Origin: Dipetalonema caudispina
Lineage: Eukaryota > Nematoda > Chromadorea > Rhabditida > Onchocercidae
DNA length: 64,000 nt
Direction of reading: 5' to 3'
Assembly: GCA_013365325.1 (NCBI GenBank)
Contig: JABVXV010000260.1
Location: forward strand, 25,228 to 89,227
In this document: positions 1 through 13,747 of the stretch, in pieces
Position numbering within the stretch: position 1 is the stretch's first letter
Layout: each line of letters begins with the position of its first letter
The notes under the pieces: generated by a model
The model's input: the letters and a program-made list of their open reading frames with translations, nothing else
The model's database searches: none
What the model was told of the DNA's origin: nothing
Position numbers and translations under genes: made by a program

Positions 1-1021
1 TATAATAATTTAATTAGCGTTTAGTAAAAAGTGTATGAAAGTATTCAACGATACGATGGAAAATTAAAATGAAACAGAACGGAGAAGGGAAAAGGATGAA
101 AGGAAAGAGAAAAAGAGCAAAAGAAAGGAGAGGAAGAGATAAAAAGGGAATTTGTTGAAATTTATAAATGAATGAAACAGATTGGTAGATAGATTGATAT
201 GATCGAAGTTTAAAGATAAATTGTAAATTAAAGAATGATTGGCATTTTGATGAAATCTTTTTCAACATACGAATAGTTGAATAGTTGTAGAAGATAGCAT
301 AAAATTATTTTGTTTATTGTTTTTTCTTCTTTAATATTTGTAAATTATGATATAAATTAACAAATTAACTGATTAATATAAAAAGCAATGATTGAATTGA
401 TCATTTTCATACTATTGACTTATTGGTGTTAATCTTTTTTTCCAATTTTTCAACTCAGAAAAGAGGAAACAAAAATTTTGAAAAATTTTCTAACTATATA
501 GTTCAGACAATTTCACACATATTTCTTATAACAATACTAATTAACAAAATTAATTCTGCCCAATTAATTTGCTGATCAAAATTATTGATGATAATTTTCC
601 GTTCATTTAGAATCTTCTCTCCCAAAAGGAAAAAGAAAGAATATTTGACTTATTGAAGAGGTCAGGGTTAACTGCTCATTTGCAAGTAATTTTCGCTTGA
701 AAAGATTTTCAAAATAAAATAATCGAAATGGGACATAATGTAAACGAATGTCCAAAGTCAGAAAAAGACTAAAGGTATGATACTTGGCCTTCAATAATTT
801 CACATAGTTATATCCTTCAAAGAAAGGACGGTTTTTTTTTTTTTTCTTTTTCCCTTCCTATTCGTTTGCTGTCCTTGAATATACCCTTCCTTACATCCAT
901 AACGACTTCCTATCATCCCATGTCATATTTCAAAATTCAAATTTCAAATTTGGAAATTTAAATTTCAGAACTGAAACCACTTGTTTACTTGATCAAAAAT
1001 TCGCAATGAAAGATATCTGAC
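1..1021. other. Non-coding flank, no gene seen
   Basis: AT-rich sequence with poly-T and poly-A tracts. Open frames here are short and low-complexity. The DH domain expected after the spectrin repeats of the minus-strand RhoGEF is not found here, so it probably lies beyond the left edge. Confidence 0.5.
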
Positions 1022-1201
1022 CCTTTTGAAATGCCCTCCACTTCTATCTTCGTCTTCATCGATGCAAGATTCATCAACAAAGTGTAACAATGGTTCGCTT
1101 GAATCATCCAGAAATGTAGTAGTAGTAGCCCGGTTGGGTTTGAATTCTCTGTTCGATACATAACCCCGTCTTCGTCTTGTCCGGAGTGATAGATGAAATA
1201 C
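1022..1201 (-). CDS. Probable coding exon, RhoGEF linker candidate
   Basis: An open minus-strand stretch with coding-like composition. It has an arginine cluster (RTRRRRGYVSNREF), then a TTTT stretch, then an acidic patch (CIDEDEDRSGG), and ends at an AAAAGG|GTCAG donor at 1021/1022. Using the CAG at 1202-1204 as acceptor gives 60 codons in phase 0, which fits the phase of the last spectrin exon at 4468-4662. The frame is open further upstream to about 1261, so the 5' boundary is uncertain. The most likely role is the disordered linker before the DH domain of the same RhoGEF. No domain is recognisable, and it could belong to a separate gene. Confidence 0.4.
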
Positions 1202-2790
1202 CTGACGTCTGATCATTCCCAAGCGATCACGTCTTCTGTAGATTTCACATAGCAAACCCAAAGAATATAAGGTAAAATGATCATTGTAATGCGAGAAATA
1301 AAGTCAAAGTATTATTGGGTTTAAAGCAGTAGTTAGCATTTAACCAAAAAAAAAAAAAAAAAGGAAAAAATAATTTATGGGTACTATATTAAAGATATCG
1401 ATTACATTTAATGCTTTCAAAAAAAAGAAAAATGTGTAATAGAAATAAATGATAGAAAATAAAATATTTGAAATATGATAAAATTCATTTAATTAAAAGA
1501 TAATGCTTCTCTATTTTTAATTTTATACCATCACAATACATAAATTACGCCATTTGAAAAAACGAAAACCAATAAAATCTGGAACTTTGTAAGAAAAATT
1601 TCCGGATAAGTATATTTAAAAAAAAGAAAGAAGGAACAAAGGAAGAAAAATCCGGATCAGTTTTTTCCAGAAATATCAATCAAAATTTCCATAAATCATT
1701 AAATGTTCCTTTAATTTAAAAATTCAAAACAAAAAAAAAAAAGAAAACGAAAACCTAAAATAGTTTCAGTCTGTGTCAAATCTATTCCTTTTCTAAATGC
1801 AAATTTTAACCTTATTGCTATAACAAACTAAATGCTAATAAAAATAGAACAGGAAAAAGTTTTTCCTTCCCCTCCTCTCAAAAAAAAAAAAAAAAAGAAA
1901 AACAAGGATAACTTGTAAATCGTTAAATCTCTCTTCTCTCTCTCTCTCTCTTTCTCCCTCTCTCTCTCTATCCTTTAATCCTTTCTTCTATTCTCCGTAT
2001 ACATTTTTTTTTTTCACTTCATCAATATTAGTGGAAATTGTTTAAAATGTAGAGAGGACGAGGTGAAGTTAGGGAATGGGAGATATTTGCAAATATCACA
2101 ATGCTTTTTGTCGATATCTAAAGCATTTTTCCATTTTTAATTTTCAATTAATTAAGTAAATTAAAAGAAAACATTCTTAAAATGTTAGAAAAAAAAGAAA
2201 TTCTATTTATAATTTTCAAACTTTTATCGATGTCAATCCAATTTTCATTGTCAATACTACCATATTTATTTTATCATCAAATTTTTAAATAAGAAAAATT
2301 TCAGGAAACTTTTTTCTTTTTGATCTTATTATTTTATATCTCAATCCTATAACAATAACAGTAATAGAGACAATATTCTCCTTATTTACATAACTTTTCA
2401 ACTATAATATTCGAATTTCTGAAATTTCATCAAAAAGAGAAATTGAAAATTTCAATTCTAATATCCGATAGACAGGTATTAACATTACCATAATGAAGCA
2501 CAATTCAAATCTTAAAAATTAGCGGAAATTAAATTCTTAACTAAATAAATCCACATATATTTCACTTCTCCTACTTAATTATTGTTATCCAATCATTAGC
2601 AACACAACCATACACACACACATACACACACATACATAGATACATGGCTAGTTGTTAATGAGGAAAGTAAAAGAATTATTAATTAGAGGGAAGAATTAAG
2701 AATGAAAAGTTGAGGTTGTTGAGGTAAGGTAGAATTAGAAGTGCTGATTGACAGATACAGTTGCGCTGCGCCGCTCTTCTACTCTTTCTT

Positions 2791-2822
<32 letters not shown>

Positions 2823-4144
2823 CCCTCCCATCGATAAAACTACTCACATTACGACGACATTTACACTATATCTCTTTTTTAATACACATTTCCAATAGAT
2901 TTATGAATACATATCTCACCAACAATGAAGTAAGTACCACACGAACAACAAAATATAAAATAATTGTAGAAAAATACTTCATTTTGCTCCTTCTTTTAAA
3001 AATTAACAATTTATTTAAATGAATAAGAAAAGATTAGAAAAAGTGGAGAAAAAAAAAAGAATATGAATGAATTAAAATGAAATAGAATAATTGGCTGAGA
3101 AATAAAGATAAAAATTGGAGGGAAAAAAATAAATGAAATTAAAATATTAAATGAATTTTACTACTAATATTTATTTATGAAGCAAAAAAGTCTTAACAAT
3201 TGAAATTAACAATAAAATTGCTATTTTCTATTTATTGGAAGTATTAGTCAATGCTTCATCAAAATCTAACTGATTGTCAATTGTTGCCGAATTTTTTGGA
3301 GAATGTAAACATTACAACTGACGTCAAATCAATTGGTTTGGCTTAATGATTGCAATGGAATTTCGAAAAAAAAAAGTTTTAAATTAAAATTGAATACGTG
3401 TAAGAAGAAAGGAAATCTAATGATAATGGTAAATATTGTTGAAATTATTCAATAGATAAGTAATTAAGCAAAGGGAATAATAATTAATTACTTATTAATA
3501 ATGAAGAACTGAAATTACAGTATGAAATTAAATATCAATAAATGATTCGGTGAGTATTTCAGTTGGTAAATAAAACTAAAGCTTTGAATAAGCTAAAATT
3601 AAAATTATAAATACATTGCATTTTATTCAACAAAATATGCTCAATTTATTCGAGTATTAATTTTAACTATGAAAAATAATGAAATGGTAATAAAACAAGT
3701 AATGACTACTAATACTGCAATTATTTTATTGAATTAATTCATAATTGCAAATTTTTTAAAGTAAAATAAAAACTTTTATAAAATTCAAATCCAATTTACT
3801 TTATTGTTATGGTTGAACAAACAAAAATGGAAAAAGAAAAGCGCCAATGACAAATATCGCTATAGTAATTATAAAAAAAGGGCGGAAATCTTCAAAAGAT
3901 TTATTGATTTGTGCAATACTTTAAGAGATATATTTACTAAATTCTACCAAAAGATAAATAATTACACATATGGAATAAATTATTGGCGCCAAGAATTATA
4001 AATAATTGGTTGAAGGAGAAAAAAAGAAAAGGGAAAGAAAGAATTGAGTAAATGTTTTTATGATAGAATGAAATCTGTTACTATTGAACTGATGAATAAA
4101 ATTGAATTCAAGAAACTAAATCAAAAATTTTGTTTATTAAATTT

Positions 4145-4179
<35 letters not shown>

Positions 4180-4467
4180 AGGAAAAGAGATTGAGATGAG
4201 AATGTAACAATTACTAATGAATATACGGTTGAATTTTTTTGAATTTTTTCTGTGCTTCGAAAGGCAAAAAAGGAATGTAAATGGATCGGATCAAAATATC
4301 AATGTGTAAGTATTACAGAGGTATACCATATGGCTAAATGTATGTACGTGTACTACGTGGTATAAATGCACGTAAAAGTATGAAATATACTGAGAAATAT
4401 GATGTTATCATCCTCTGAGATAAATTGATCATAAAATCAAACAAAATATTTATAAATAAAACGATAC
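1202..4467. other. Intron or intergenic, low-complexity
   Basis: About 3.3 kb of AT-rich DNA. It has CT-rich microsatellites near 1930-1970 and 2795-2825 and a GA tract near 4144-4175. If 1022-1201 belongs to the RhoGEF this is an intron. No convincing exon was seen. Confidence 0.45.
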
Positions 4468-7400
4468 TTTAGTTGGTGATGTTGGAAGTGAATTCTTATT
4501 ACTGCTAGTAGTTGAATAACGTTTGTCACCATTAGGGCATGGTAATTTTTCTGGACTAACAACCTGAACAGGTGGTTTTCGGATTTCCCGTAATGCCATC
4601 TTTTGTAATGCATCACGACGAGAAACGCTTAAACGTCGCATATCATCAATACGTTCCGCAACCTATAATTTAACATGTTTAAATGACATCATACAAAATT
4701 TGTCATCTTTTTGAACAATTTTTACAAATTAACGTTCTTTTTAATAGATGGGAATATTTGCATATCGTATGTATTATATCCGATTCGACCGATTTGTTCA
4801 ACGAATTTTCAACATCACAACGAGTAGTTGTAAATTTTCGGAATCAATAAAAGCAAGCAATTTCCGAAAGAGGCTAATCAAATTTATTCCCCCAAGTGGT
4901 TTGATTTAAAAATGAAAGAACCACTTTTTTTTAACTTCTTTGTTTTTCACATGAAATCCTTAGAAGTTTTTTCCATTACTTCTTTTTTTATTTAATTTTA
5001 TATTTTTCTTCGTACCTTTCCCACCTTTCTTTTCCTATGATATATAATAAACTGTTTGATTTTTTTATTATTAATTATCCTATCAATTTTTTAATTTTTC
5101 TAAATTTCGAAAATCTGATAATTTAGGATTTATTTGATAAACTGAAGAATGTAAAATATGTGTACAATGTAGTAGCAAAAATTTCTTTCAATATAATTTG
5201 TTTGTTATTTTCCTTCAATATAACTTATCAATTCTATAACTGATAAAATGAGGTAACAAAAGTATGCTAAATTAATTTTATTTATTAATAAATTTTTTCT
5301 TTGAATTTTTCATTTTTTTTCTCGCAAATTATAGTTCACTTGTAATTCGAAATACAAAACATAGTATTATGCATATCCGAAGTTTGATTTAATAAATTAA
5401 TGATTATATTTTAAAAAAGTCACAAAAAAGATGGAAAACAAAATAGCTTAAAACTTTTAAAGAAAGTGCCAAGAAAATTTTTTCGCAAACTTTGATAATA
5501 TCAATCAATATTGATAAAATATAATTTGTATACTTTGTATTCACTCACAATTTTCTTCAATTTTCTACAATTAAACTTAAATAAAATCACCTGTGTAAGT
5601 AATGTGGATGTTTCAGTTGTAGTAAGCATTATTAATTTGTTCAAATCTGGCTCATTATTAAAAGCATCCAACTGAAAATATATTTAGCTGTAATTATAAT
5701 AATCATACAGATAAGTTACGTTTACGACACTACTACTGTAATAAGTTCCTACAATACTATAAACATTTATAATACCATAACCAATCTCAACATGAACATA
5801 GTAATCTGCGCTCATGGTACCATAATTAGTTCAACCACGAATACAGTAAATTTTCTTTATGATACTATGGTATGTTCTATTAAGCTGATATTATTTCAGT
5901 GAAATATTAATCACTAAAATATCATTTATCAGTATATTTTTGCATAATTAAATGATAGAAAGAGTGAAGTGAAATTAATTATTCTGTCTTATCAATTAAT
6001 GATATCATATCATCTCTTTATTATCATCCTATCATGAATCATCTCAACCTTCAATAATTCCCCTTCTTCGATGTATTTATCAACGGTTGTTAATGCACTG
6101 GCAGCATTACTCGCTGTGCAATCATATGGTATTGTCGTCAACAGTTCAACACCACGATGACACCAATTATTTGCCTAAAATTTTTCAAACATATATTTGT
6201 TATTAATTAAATCAAACCATTATTGAAATATTGAAAGTGATTCAGTGAAGTATGCTAAGAATGACAATTAACAAATACATTGTTTGATTGCCAAACTTTG
6301 CATCAGATATAAATATTAAATGATTTTAAATTTTTGAATTATTTCTTTTATGCCCTCAATAATTCTGAAAAAAAAAATTTAATTCATTTTAAAAATTTGT
6401 AAATATTAATTTGTAGGGAAGAGTGAAGAAAATTTTAAACCTTTATTTTAAAATTTACGGAAAAGTAAAAAAAAATTTTAGCTTTATTGATAATATTTTA
6501 AAAAGAATTTCAAGAAGAAGTATAATTAAACAAAATCAACTATTCTACGTTTCTGCTAAGTTGCTCATATTTCATAGATCAAAATAATTTAATAATTTTC
6601 CATTTACAATAAGCTCTTTAGAATCATTCATACTTTAAAGTCTATTAAAACTGAATATTAGGAGATGATAAAAGAGTCCTTGAAAATCGTACACTTAATG
6701 AGATAAAGTAAAAAGGATTTGAAGCTTGTTGAAAATTGCTGTTATTAACAGATGTATACTTGAAACAGATGGCTTCTTCATATTAATTTAAATTATTTGG
6801 AACCATTTTAAAAATTTATACCAAGAAATATACTTAATATTTACTTCCCACTATGCTTATATTTCAGGATTGACGTGGACAAGTTTATACAGCAATCTAA
6901 AGATACTTTTTATTAACATATCTAAGATGCTAAGGAACGAAATGCATAATTTGTATATATCTGTATAAAGCTTAAAATTAAATATCATTGATTTCGTAGG
7001 AAACTTCATAAGTGATCGTTAATTTACAATAAATTTCAAGCAAGACATATCCTCAAAGTTGTAGGAACATGCTTTATTTTGAAATAAAATAATGAATTCA
7101 ATAAATTAGCTTAACTCTATCATTTCTTTCTCTCTACCCATCCTTTTAATTTAATTTAAATCGATGCAAAAATAACTTAATTTCCAATCGATAAAATTTT
7201 CTTATTTGTCTAATTATTTTAAGATAAAAATTGAGACTTTATTTAAGACTTATCCTTGAGAATACAAACATTGCCTGTGTACTTTTAATAGGAATAGTAA
7301 ATGATAAAACCCACAATTTCTTCATTAAACAGGTAATAATTCCAATTAATTTATCCATCACTTAAGAAATATTGCCTCGGATAGTAGCATGCAACTTCTT

Positions 7401-8177
7401 GAAGCCATTTTAGCAAATTATAAGTAAAATAAGGGAATGGTGCAATTGAAGATATAATTTGAAGATAAATTTGCATACTTAATATTGAAATGGCTTAAAA
7501 TGTCAAATAATTTTAGGCTAGGCTCAGTAATAATTTACTGCACGTATTTGTTGATGCATGTCCTTGCTTAACCGTAATACTTGGCTACGTCGTTCAAGTG
7601 CGCCGTTTAATGCATCAGCCATTCGATCCAGTTCATCACATTTTGGCAATAAACTTCCCGTTAATTCAACATCCTGTGATGAAATTAACTCTTGTCCTGC
7701 ATTCCGTAATAAGCGTGCGCCATTTACGTCTTCCTTAAATTCAGAATAATAATAAAAATATATCACTAATTGATGCATACAAATAGCATAGATAAAGTAA
7801 GACAAAATATCATTTCTTTTTTAAATTATTTTACTAAAATTTATTTGATCTGATAAGATCAAATGAATACAGCAAGTAATTTAAAAGTGAAACTAATAAT
7901 ATTAATGGGTTAATTATTAATAGTAAATAATTAATAAATGTTCTTTAATGGATATGAAATTCAGAAAATAATTCTGATAAATATTATGTTTGTTGTAGTA
8001 AATATATTTCTATTTTTATAATTCTTTTTGTGTACTTCATGATGATAATGATAGTGTATAAGTGATAGCACGGTAATTACAATAATAATGATAATGATAT
8101 TGATAATAATAATAATAATAATAAACAATAATAACAATGATAATAATAGTAATAAACAGTAATAATAATAATAAACA

Positions 8178-8243
<66 letters not shown>

Positions 8244-11200
8244 GTAATAAATGTATAGACCATAGCTTGTTGACAATATTCAGCATGTGCTTGAGCTAAT
8301 TGTTCAGCTTTTTTCGGTCCATCACCCACTTCTCGATGTTCTTCCAAATGGATCATATGTTTTGCAAACGCTGATTGCAGCTGTAATAATAGAAGTTATT
8401 ATTCTAATTGTATACTCATATTAATATTTTATTGCAAACACCAATATTACTTTCTTTTTAATTTTAATTATCATTTTTTAAAGCAATATTTAGGATTATT
8501 AAAAAAATTTCCACCTCTCATTTATCCCTTATAATAACCTTTAACCCTTCAGAATTGTTAATGCTTACAAAATCTAAATGATAGATTCTTTCATAATTTA
8601 CTAGAAGGAAAAAAAAAATTTCATAATAAAATAATATTGCTCTATTTGGTAATATTTTATTGAAATAAAAGGACTATTTACTTCTATGATGAAAACTTGT
8701 TCATAAATGTATATTATCAATTATTCATTCTTATTTCGAGAATTCTTGAAAGATATTAAAAATGAAACTGAAGAGTATTATGAAATTATGAAAATGTTGC
8801 TACACACATTCTACTAATTTAATATTATCAATGAAATTTCAAATAAAATGACAAGTGGATCTACTCAATAAATTCTTTTCATAGATTGAAGAAAGAAGAA
8901 GAATTTTCCTCAAAATTAAAAGGAAAAATATCCAATTATCTCATCAACTCTTAGATAATAAACAAAAGATGGATGAGATGTCATCCTGTTTTAGAGCTGT
9001 CAAGTTGTTTTTTCCTCTTTCTTCCCCAAAAATAAACTTATTCGAAGATGAACATAATGCTTACAAAAATTACATCCTATTTAAATTTATGAATTTGTCA
9101 AGCGATAAGGAATGAAAGCATTGATAAAAGCAATCATTGCGAGAATGATAAGAAATCACACATACTAGCAGATAGATAATGGTAGTTAATGTTAAGAGAA
9201 ATGATGACTGATAAGAGACAAGATTTGTAAGCATATGTTAGGATAAATTTTTGGAATATTTCAACAGCGAAATGAGTACGATAAGACTGTTTGAAAGAAT
9301 ACGAACAGGTAGAAAAGAAATGAAATTAAATGATGAAAAAGAAGTGGACAGAAGAAGGGTCACATCATTATCTTTTCATATTGATAGCTATAAGACTAAT
9401 AGAAGCAATTTGCGTTGTATAAAGATGGATCGACCAGAAACTTCCTTCCTTCCTTCCTTTTCCTACTAGCCATTTATCATTTTCAATTTATTGGCTATAG
9501 GCATTTCATTTGGCTACTGCAATATCGGAGGACGAATTTAATAATTCTTTTGCTATATCAAAAAAGGGATCGCTTTACTCGATGTTTTCTTCGATTTTTT
9601 TTTCCTTCCTCTTGAATTCAGTTTGGCGAAGATTTTAAAAAAGAGTCAATGTATTCTGATACAATTTAAATTCTTTTACTGGCGAAGATTCTACGAAAAA
9701 TATAATACATTTCAGAATCTTCATTTGAGTTACAGCAAATTTTCGCGGAAACATAATTAGTGCAATTATTTAAATCAAGAGATTTTCAAAAAAAAGGAAA
9801 AATCCGTTAGAATATGATTTGATCTTTAGAATCAGTTATGCAATAATCATTAAACAATCGAAGATATCCTTACTGGGAAGAAAATATGTTTACTTTTTAA
9901 TTAATCTTCATGGTTGATAACATATCAATGTAAGCAGAAAAGTTGTAAAGCGACGAATACCTTATTAATTTCAACATGTAGCATTCCAATGACACCGTTT
10001 GAACTATTTTTGGAATTATCAGCATTGCAAGGACAGGTTGAAGAAGATCAGCAAAGTCGATGGGAAGGAAGAAATAGGAAGATGAAATTGGAGATGAATG
10101 AATCCCACAAAATGTTCTGTTACAGAAATACCAGTTTAAAAGACATCTTTGACCGATCAGTAATGATAAAACAAGATTATTTCAATAGATAATTAATTGA
10201 TAAATTGCTGGTAAAGATATGAGAAAGAGTTTTGGAAATGTAGGAAGAAAGTTGAAAGTTACTGGAGAGTAACATTAGAAAGGGAAGGAATAAAGTAATG
10301 ATAATCTGTGCCGATAGCATAGGAATTTAACACTTCAAAATTAATATCGGGAAGAGATTTATTGCAGATACAATGCTAACTATTTGCAATCCTTCTCTTG
10401 CTAGTCTTATAAGCAAACCTGTTAGATTCGTTTAAATTGCAAACTTTAAATTTGGCGATATTAAGGATTATTTCTGCATTCTCAATCGCAACTATAAATT
10501 TCGATAGCATTGAAAATGGGAAAGGATATTATAAACGGATGAGTTATTATTTTTATGATTAAAAGAATATAATCCAATCATAAAATTAGCTTACCTTCCT
10601 AAATGAATCTTCAAATCGTCGAAGTTTCAAACACTGTGTAAGACGTTTCTCATGCTTCATCCAAAATGTATCGAAACTTCGCTCTGTTTCTTCCAATTGT
10701 ATAAGCATTCTTTCGATTGCTGTTACATTGTGAAGTCTACAAAAAAAAAAAAAAAAAAAAAAAAAATTATATATACTTTCCAGTTAAGTGAAATATATAA
10801 TGTAAATTTAAACAATTGTAATAGCTAAAAAATTATCAAAACTTATTAATTGTACTATATTAAAAAAGATATAAAAATTTCATTTCAAAATTTACATTAA
10901 ATTTCATTTATTTCAAATAAAAAGAATTTAGGAATGGAAAAAAAAGAAAACGAATTTCAGATTTTATTATTATTATCTATCATTTCTTAGCCAAACCAAA
11001 AAATCAAATTGCAATAATTTTTATAATGGAATTTCAAATAAAAAATGTGAAAATAATATCAAATTCGAGTGAACCAAAAATTTAGAAAAAAAAAGGAACT
11101 AAACTTAGTATTAACATTGTTAAGGATTAGTCTAAAAAGTTCTTGTTTATTCAAAAATATTGTGTTGCATGACGATATTCGGAAACAGAAACAAAATTAC

Positions 11201-12830
11201 CTGGTTGGACTAAGTTGTTCATGTTCCGGCTTAACATCTAATTGTCTGACATGGCGTAACAATGATAGTCCTTTCCGTATAGATATTCGAAAGTCTTCCT
11301 GTAAATACAACAGAAATTAGTAATAACAAGAGATTTATCAAATGGAATTGAATATCCGGGAATTTACCTGAAAGAAGCAAACATATAAAATGGAAATTAA
11401 TCTTTTCCTATATCAAAAGTCTTCCTGAAATTGAGAAAATGAAATTATTAAATAACCTTTATAGCGTCACGTTCAGCAGTTTGTATTTCAAGAATTCGTG
11501 CTGTTGTTTCGACATCATTAGGAAGTTCTGTTTCTTTTAGACAACGACCAAATTCACTCAATGATTGAGCAATTACCGTTGCGGATGATTTCATCCGTTC
11601 AATATCCTGAAACGGAAAAATTCAACTAATTAGGTTAAGTAATGAAAGGAAAATGAAAAATTTTATTTTCAAAATTTAAATAATTATTAGGACAACATTC
11701 GGTATACTTTGAAGGAAAAGAAATGATTTTCTTATTAGCTATTAAAATAATATACATTAATTCGGACTACGGAATTTAAACTGAGAAATAAAGGAAAGGA
11801 ATAAAAGTGTAGAAGGAGAGAGTTTTTTGCGAAATTTAAAATTTATGAACGAAAATATGAAACTATTTGTGATAAAAATTTACCCTAAACAATTTCAAAA
11901 TATTAACTTTTTTAATAAAATTGAGAATAGGAATAAAAAAGTTATATATTATACAAAATTGATTTGTGAATTAATTACTAATATTTGACTGAATAAAGGA
12001 ATCTTTTAAATATTGCCTTGGATATATTTAAATTTCTGAATGTAAAAAAAGAAGCATTATCGAGTCTAATCAATTGATAAATTAAATAGGATTATAAGAG
12101 ATAGTTTGTATGATTAAAATTCTTTGATCAGAAATAAACTTTCCCGCATCGTATCCACTACACAACATTGAATGACCAATAAATCTTAAAAACAAATTTA
12201 TGGGAAAAAGACGAAAGAGAAGGGAATAATTGTAGGTATATATATATGGTAAAATTAGCTCTAAAAAAAAGTGAGAAAAATGTGAATATCTTGAAAATTG
12301 ATGTGACAAATTTTTACCTTTTACTAAATTACTTATATTAATAATAAAAGAAGAATAACAGATTACCATACGATGTTGGACCCATTCTAAATGATTATAT
12401 TTTAATACGCCACCAACATCCATCGTCAAACAATCTGGCCCAATATAGCGGCGGAGTTCCAATGAACTCTGGCAAATCACCACCTAAAATAAGTTGTAAA
12501 ATATCCGCAAAATGAATTAAATTCATTTTATAAATTACGATAAGTGATAATAAAAATTATGGGATTTGATCGAATATGATACTTAATGACTTTAAAAGAA
12601 GCAAAAAAAAAAAATTCTATTTTTTTCTTTGAATAATTAATTTTTCCATTGTTCTCTTTATCAGAGGTTTTGCGTTAAAAGAAACAAAAACAATCAGTAG
12701 ATATTTGCAAACACTTAATTCCCACAATATTTTATTACCAAAATAAAATTTTGGTAATAAAAAAGAAGAAATGGGAAAAAGGTAGAAGATAGAAATGAAG
12801 AATAGAAGCTTCATGTTAAATGGCAAATCT

Positions 12831-12861
<31 letters not shown>

Positions 12862-13612
12862 CGAAAGAAACCTGAAAATATTTAAAAAACGAATTTAAAA
12901 AAAAAAAAAAGTCACATCATCAACATTAATAATAAATTCAAATATTTCAATTCAGTTTTCTAGAATGACAAATAGGTTAAACAAATAGATATGAAATTAC
13001 AGTCATAGATATCTTTAACTGAATGGTTAGTAAATCATGAAGTGCTGAATTCATTATCGAAGGAATTACATCCGGTATTTCCGGTATTTGATGGATTCGG
13101 GAGATTTCTACATAATGGTAGTGTATGAAAATTATTTTCTTTTTTTTTTTCTCAAATTTTCATTTAAAGTAATTATATGACGTTGCTTTAGTAAGCTTCC
13201 TGTATCTTTAACCATCTAACATCGTTTTATACTACAAAACTATTTATTATAATTTATTATATTTTGTGCTACATTTAAAAATATAATACTTTTATAAACT
13301 AAGGAAAAAAAATTTTTTTTTTTCATAAATTATCTAAATGAAACTATAAAATATGTTAATTTATGTTGAAAAAAAAGTTGAAAAAAGTGAGAACAAAGAG
13401 ATAGAGAGAGAGAGAGAGAGATGATAAACAACAGGAAAGAATGTCAATAATAATGATACAATAAATCTCTTCTTGCACTATAAGTACACTTACTCTAAAA
13501 ACAGGAAAAAGAAAATATTTAAGTAAAATACCTTTACAAGTTTATCGATTGTTTCCTTGCTATCACCATGATCCTCATTTGTCTGCTGAAAACGTGCTCC
13601 ACGATCTATCAT
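4468..13612 (-). CDS. MCF2L: Dbl-family RhoGEF, MCF2L/DBS-like (Sec14 end plus spectrin repeats; partial)
   Basis: Guanine-nucleotide exchange factor for Rho-family GTPases at membranes; only its middle is in the window. Exons in coding order: 13532-13612 (less sure), 12367-12483, 11457-11606, 11201-11298, 10595-10736, 8261-8380, 7539-7733, 6049-6174, 5591-5671, 4468-4662. From 12367-12483 onward all phases agree and give about 408 codons without a stop. The 12367-12483 exon encodes the end of a Sec14/CRAL-TRIO domain (LTMDVGGVLKYNHLEWVQHR). The next exons are spectrin-like helices; ETERSFDTFWMKHEKRL and QCLKLRRFEDSFRK match the signature of this family. The 4468-4662 exon has the family's end-of-spectrin pattern (RRDALQKMALREIRKPPVQ), then a Ser/Thr-rich linker. 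DH and PH domains and the Sec14 N-terminus were not found. SESTD1 also has Sec14 plus spectrin, but the linker fits MCF2L/DBS better. Confidence 0.85.
8104..8245. repeat. (TAA)n/(ATT)n microsatellite in RhoGEF intron
   Basis: Long, slightly interrupted TAA array, with a pure stretch at about 8178-8241. It lies in the intron after exon 8261-8380 and starts within about 20 bases of that exon's 5' splice site. It creates spurious poly-Tyr, poly-Leu and poly-Ile frames. Confidence 0.95.
8381..10594. other. RhoGEF intron (2.2 kb)
   Basis: Intron of the minus-strand RhoGEF. Two plus-strand open frames (about 9251-9615 and 9914-10192) show no domain, splice context or codon pattern to support a nested gene. 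Confidence 0.6.
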
Positions 13613-13694
13613 CTTTGCAAATAAAAAAGCAAAACAAATCCTAAAAATTTTGTAGCATTTATAAGAGAGGGAAATAATTTTCACACTGTCCTAC

Positions 13695-13747
13695 CGCAAT
13701 AAATATGTCCGCATGACATTTCGCAGTAAAGTCGTAAATGAGAGAAG
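13695..13747 (-). CDS. Possible small upstream exon of the RhoGEF
   Basis: A 53-base open stretch between an ATTAG acceptor and a GCG|GTAGGA donor, phase-compatible with exon 13532-13612 (encodes SLIYDFTAKCHADIFIA). It may be part of the Sec14 N-terminal half, but I cannot match it to the family by eye. Very short, hence low confidence. Confidence 0.25.

Noticed and set aside
7961..8356. Poly-Tyr, poly-Leu and poly-Ile open frames on the minus strand
   Set aside because: They are translations of the TAA microsatellite. Only the first part (8261-8380) is a real RhoGEF exon.
9251..10192. Plus-strand frames inside the RhoGEF intron
   Set aside because: They are antisense to the host gene, have no recognisable domain, and occur at a length expected by chance.
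13020..13110. Minus-strand open stretch encoding IHQIPEIPDVIPSIMNSALH, possible RhoGEF exon
   Set aside because: It reads like coding sequence, but its acceptor leaves a phase that does not fit exon 13532-13612 or 12367-12483.
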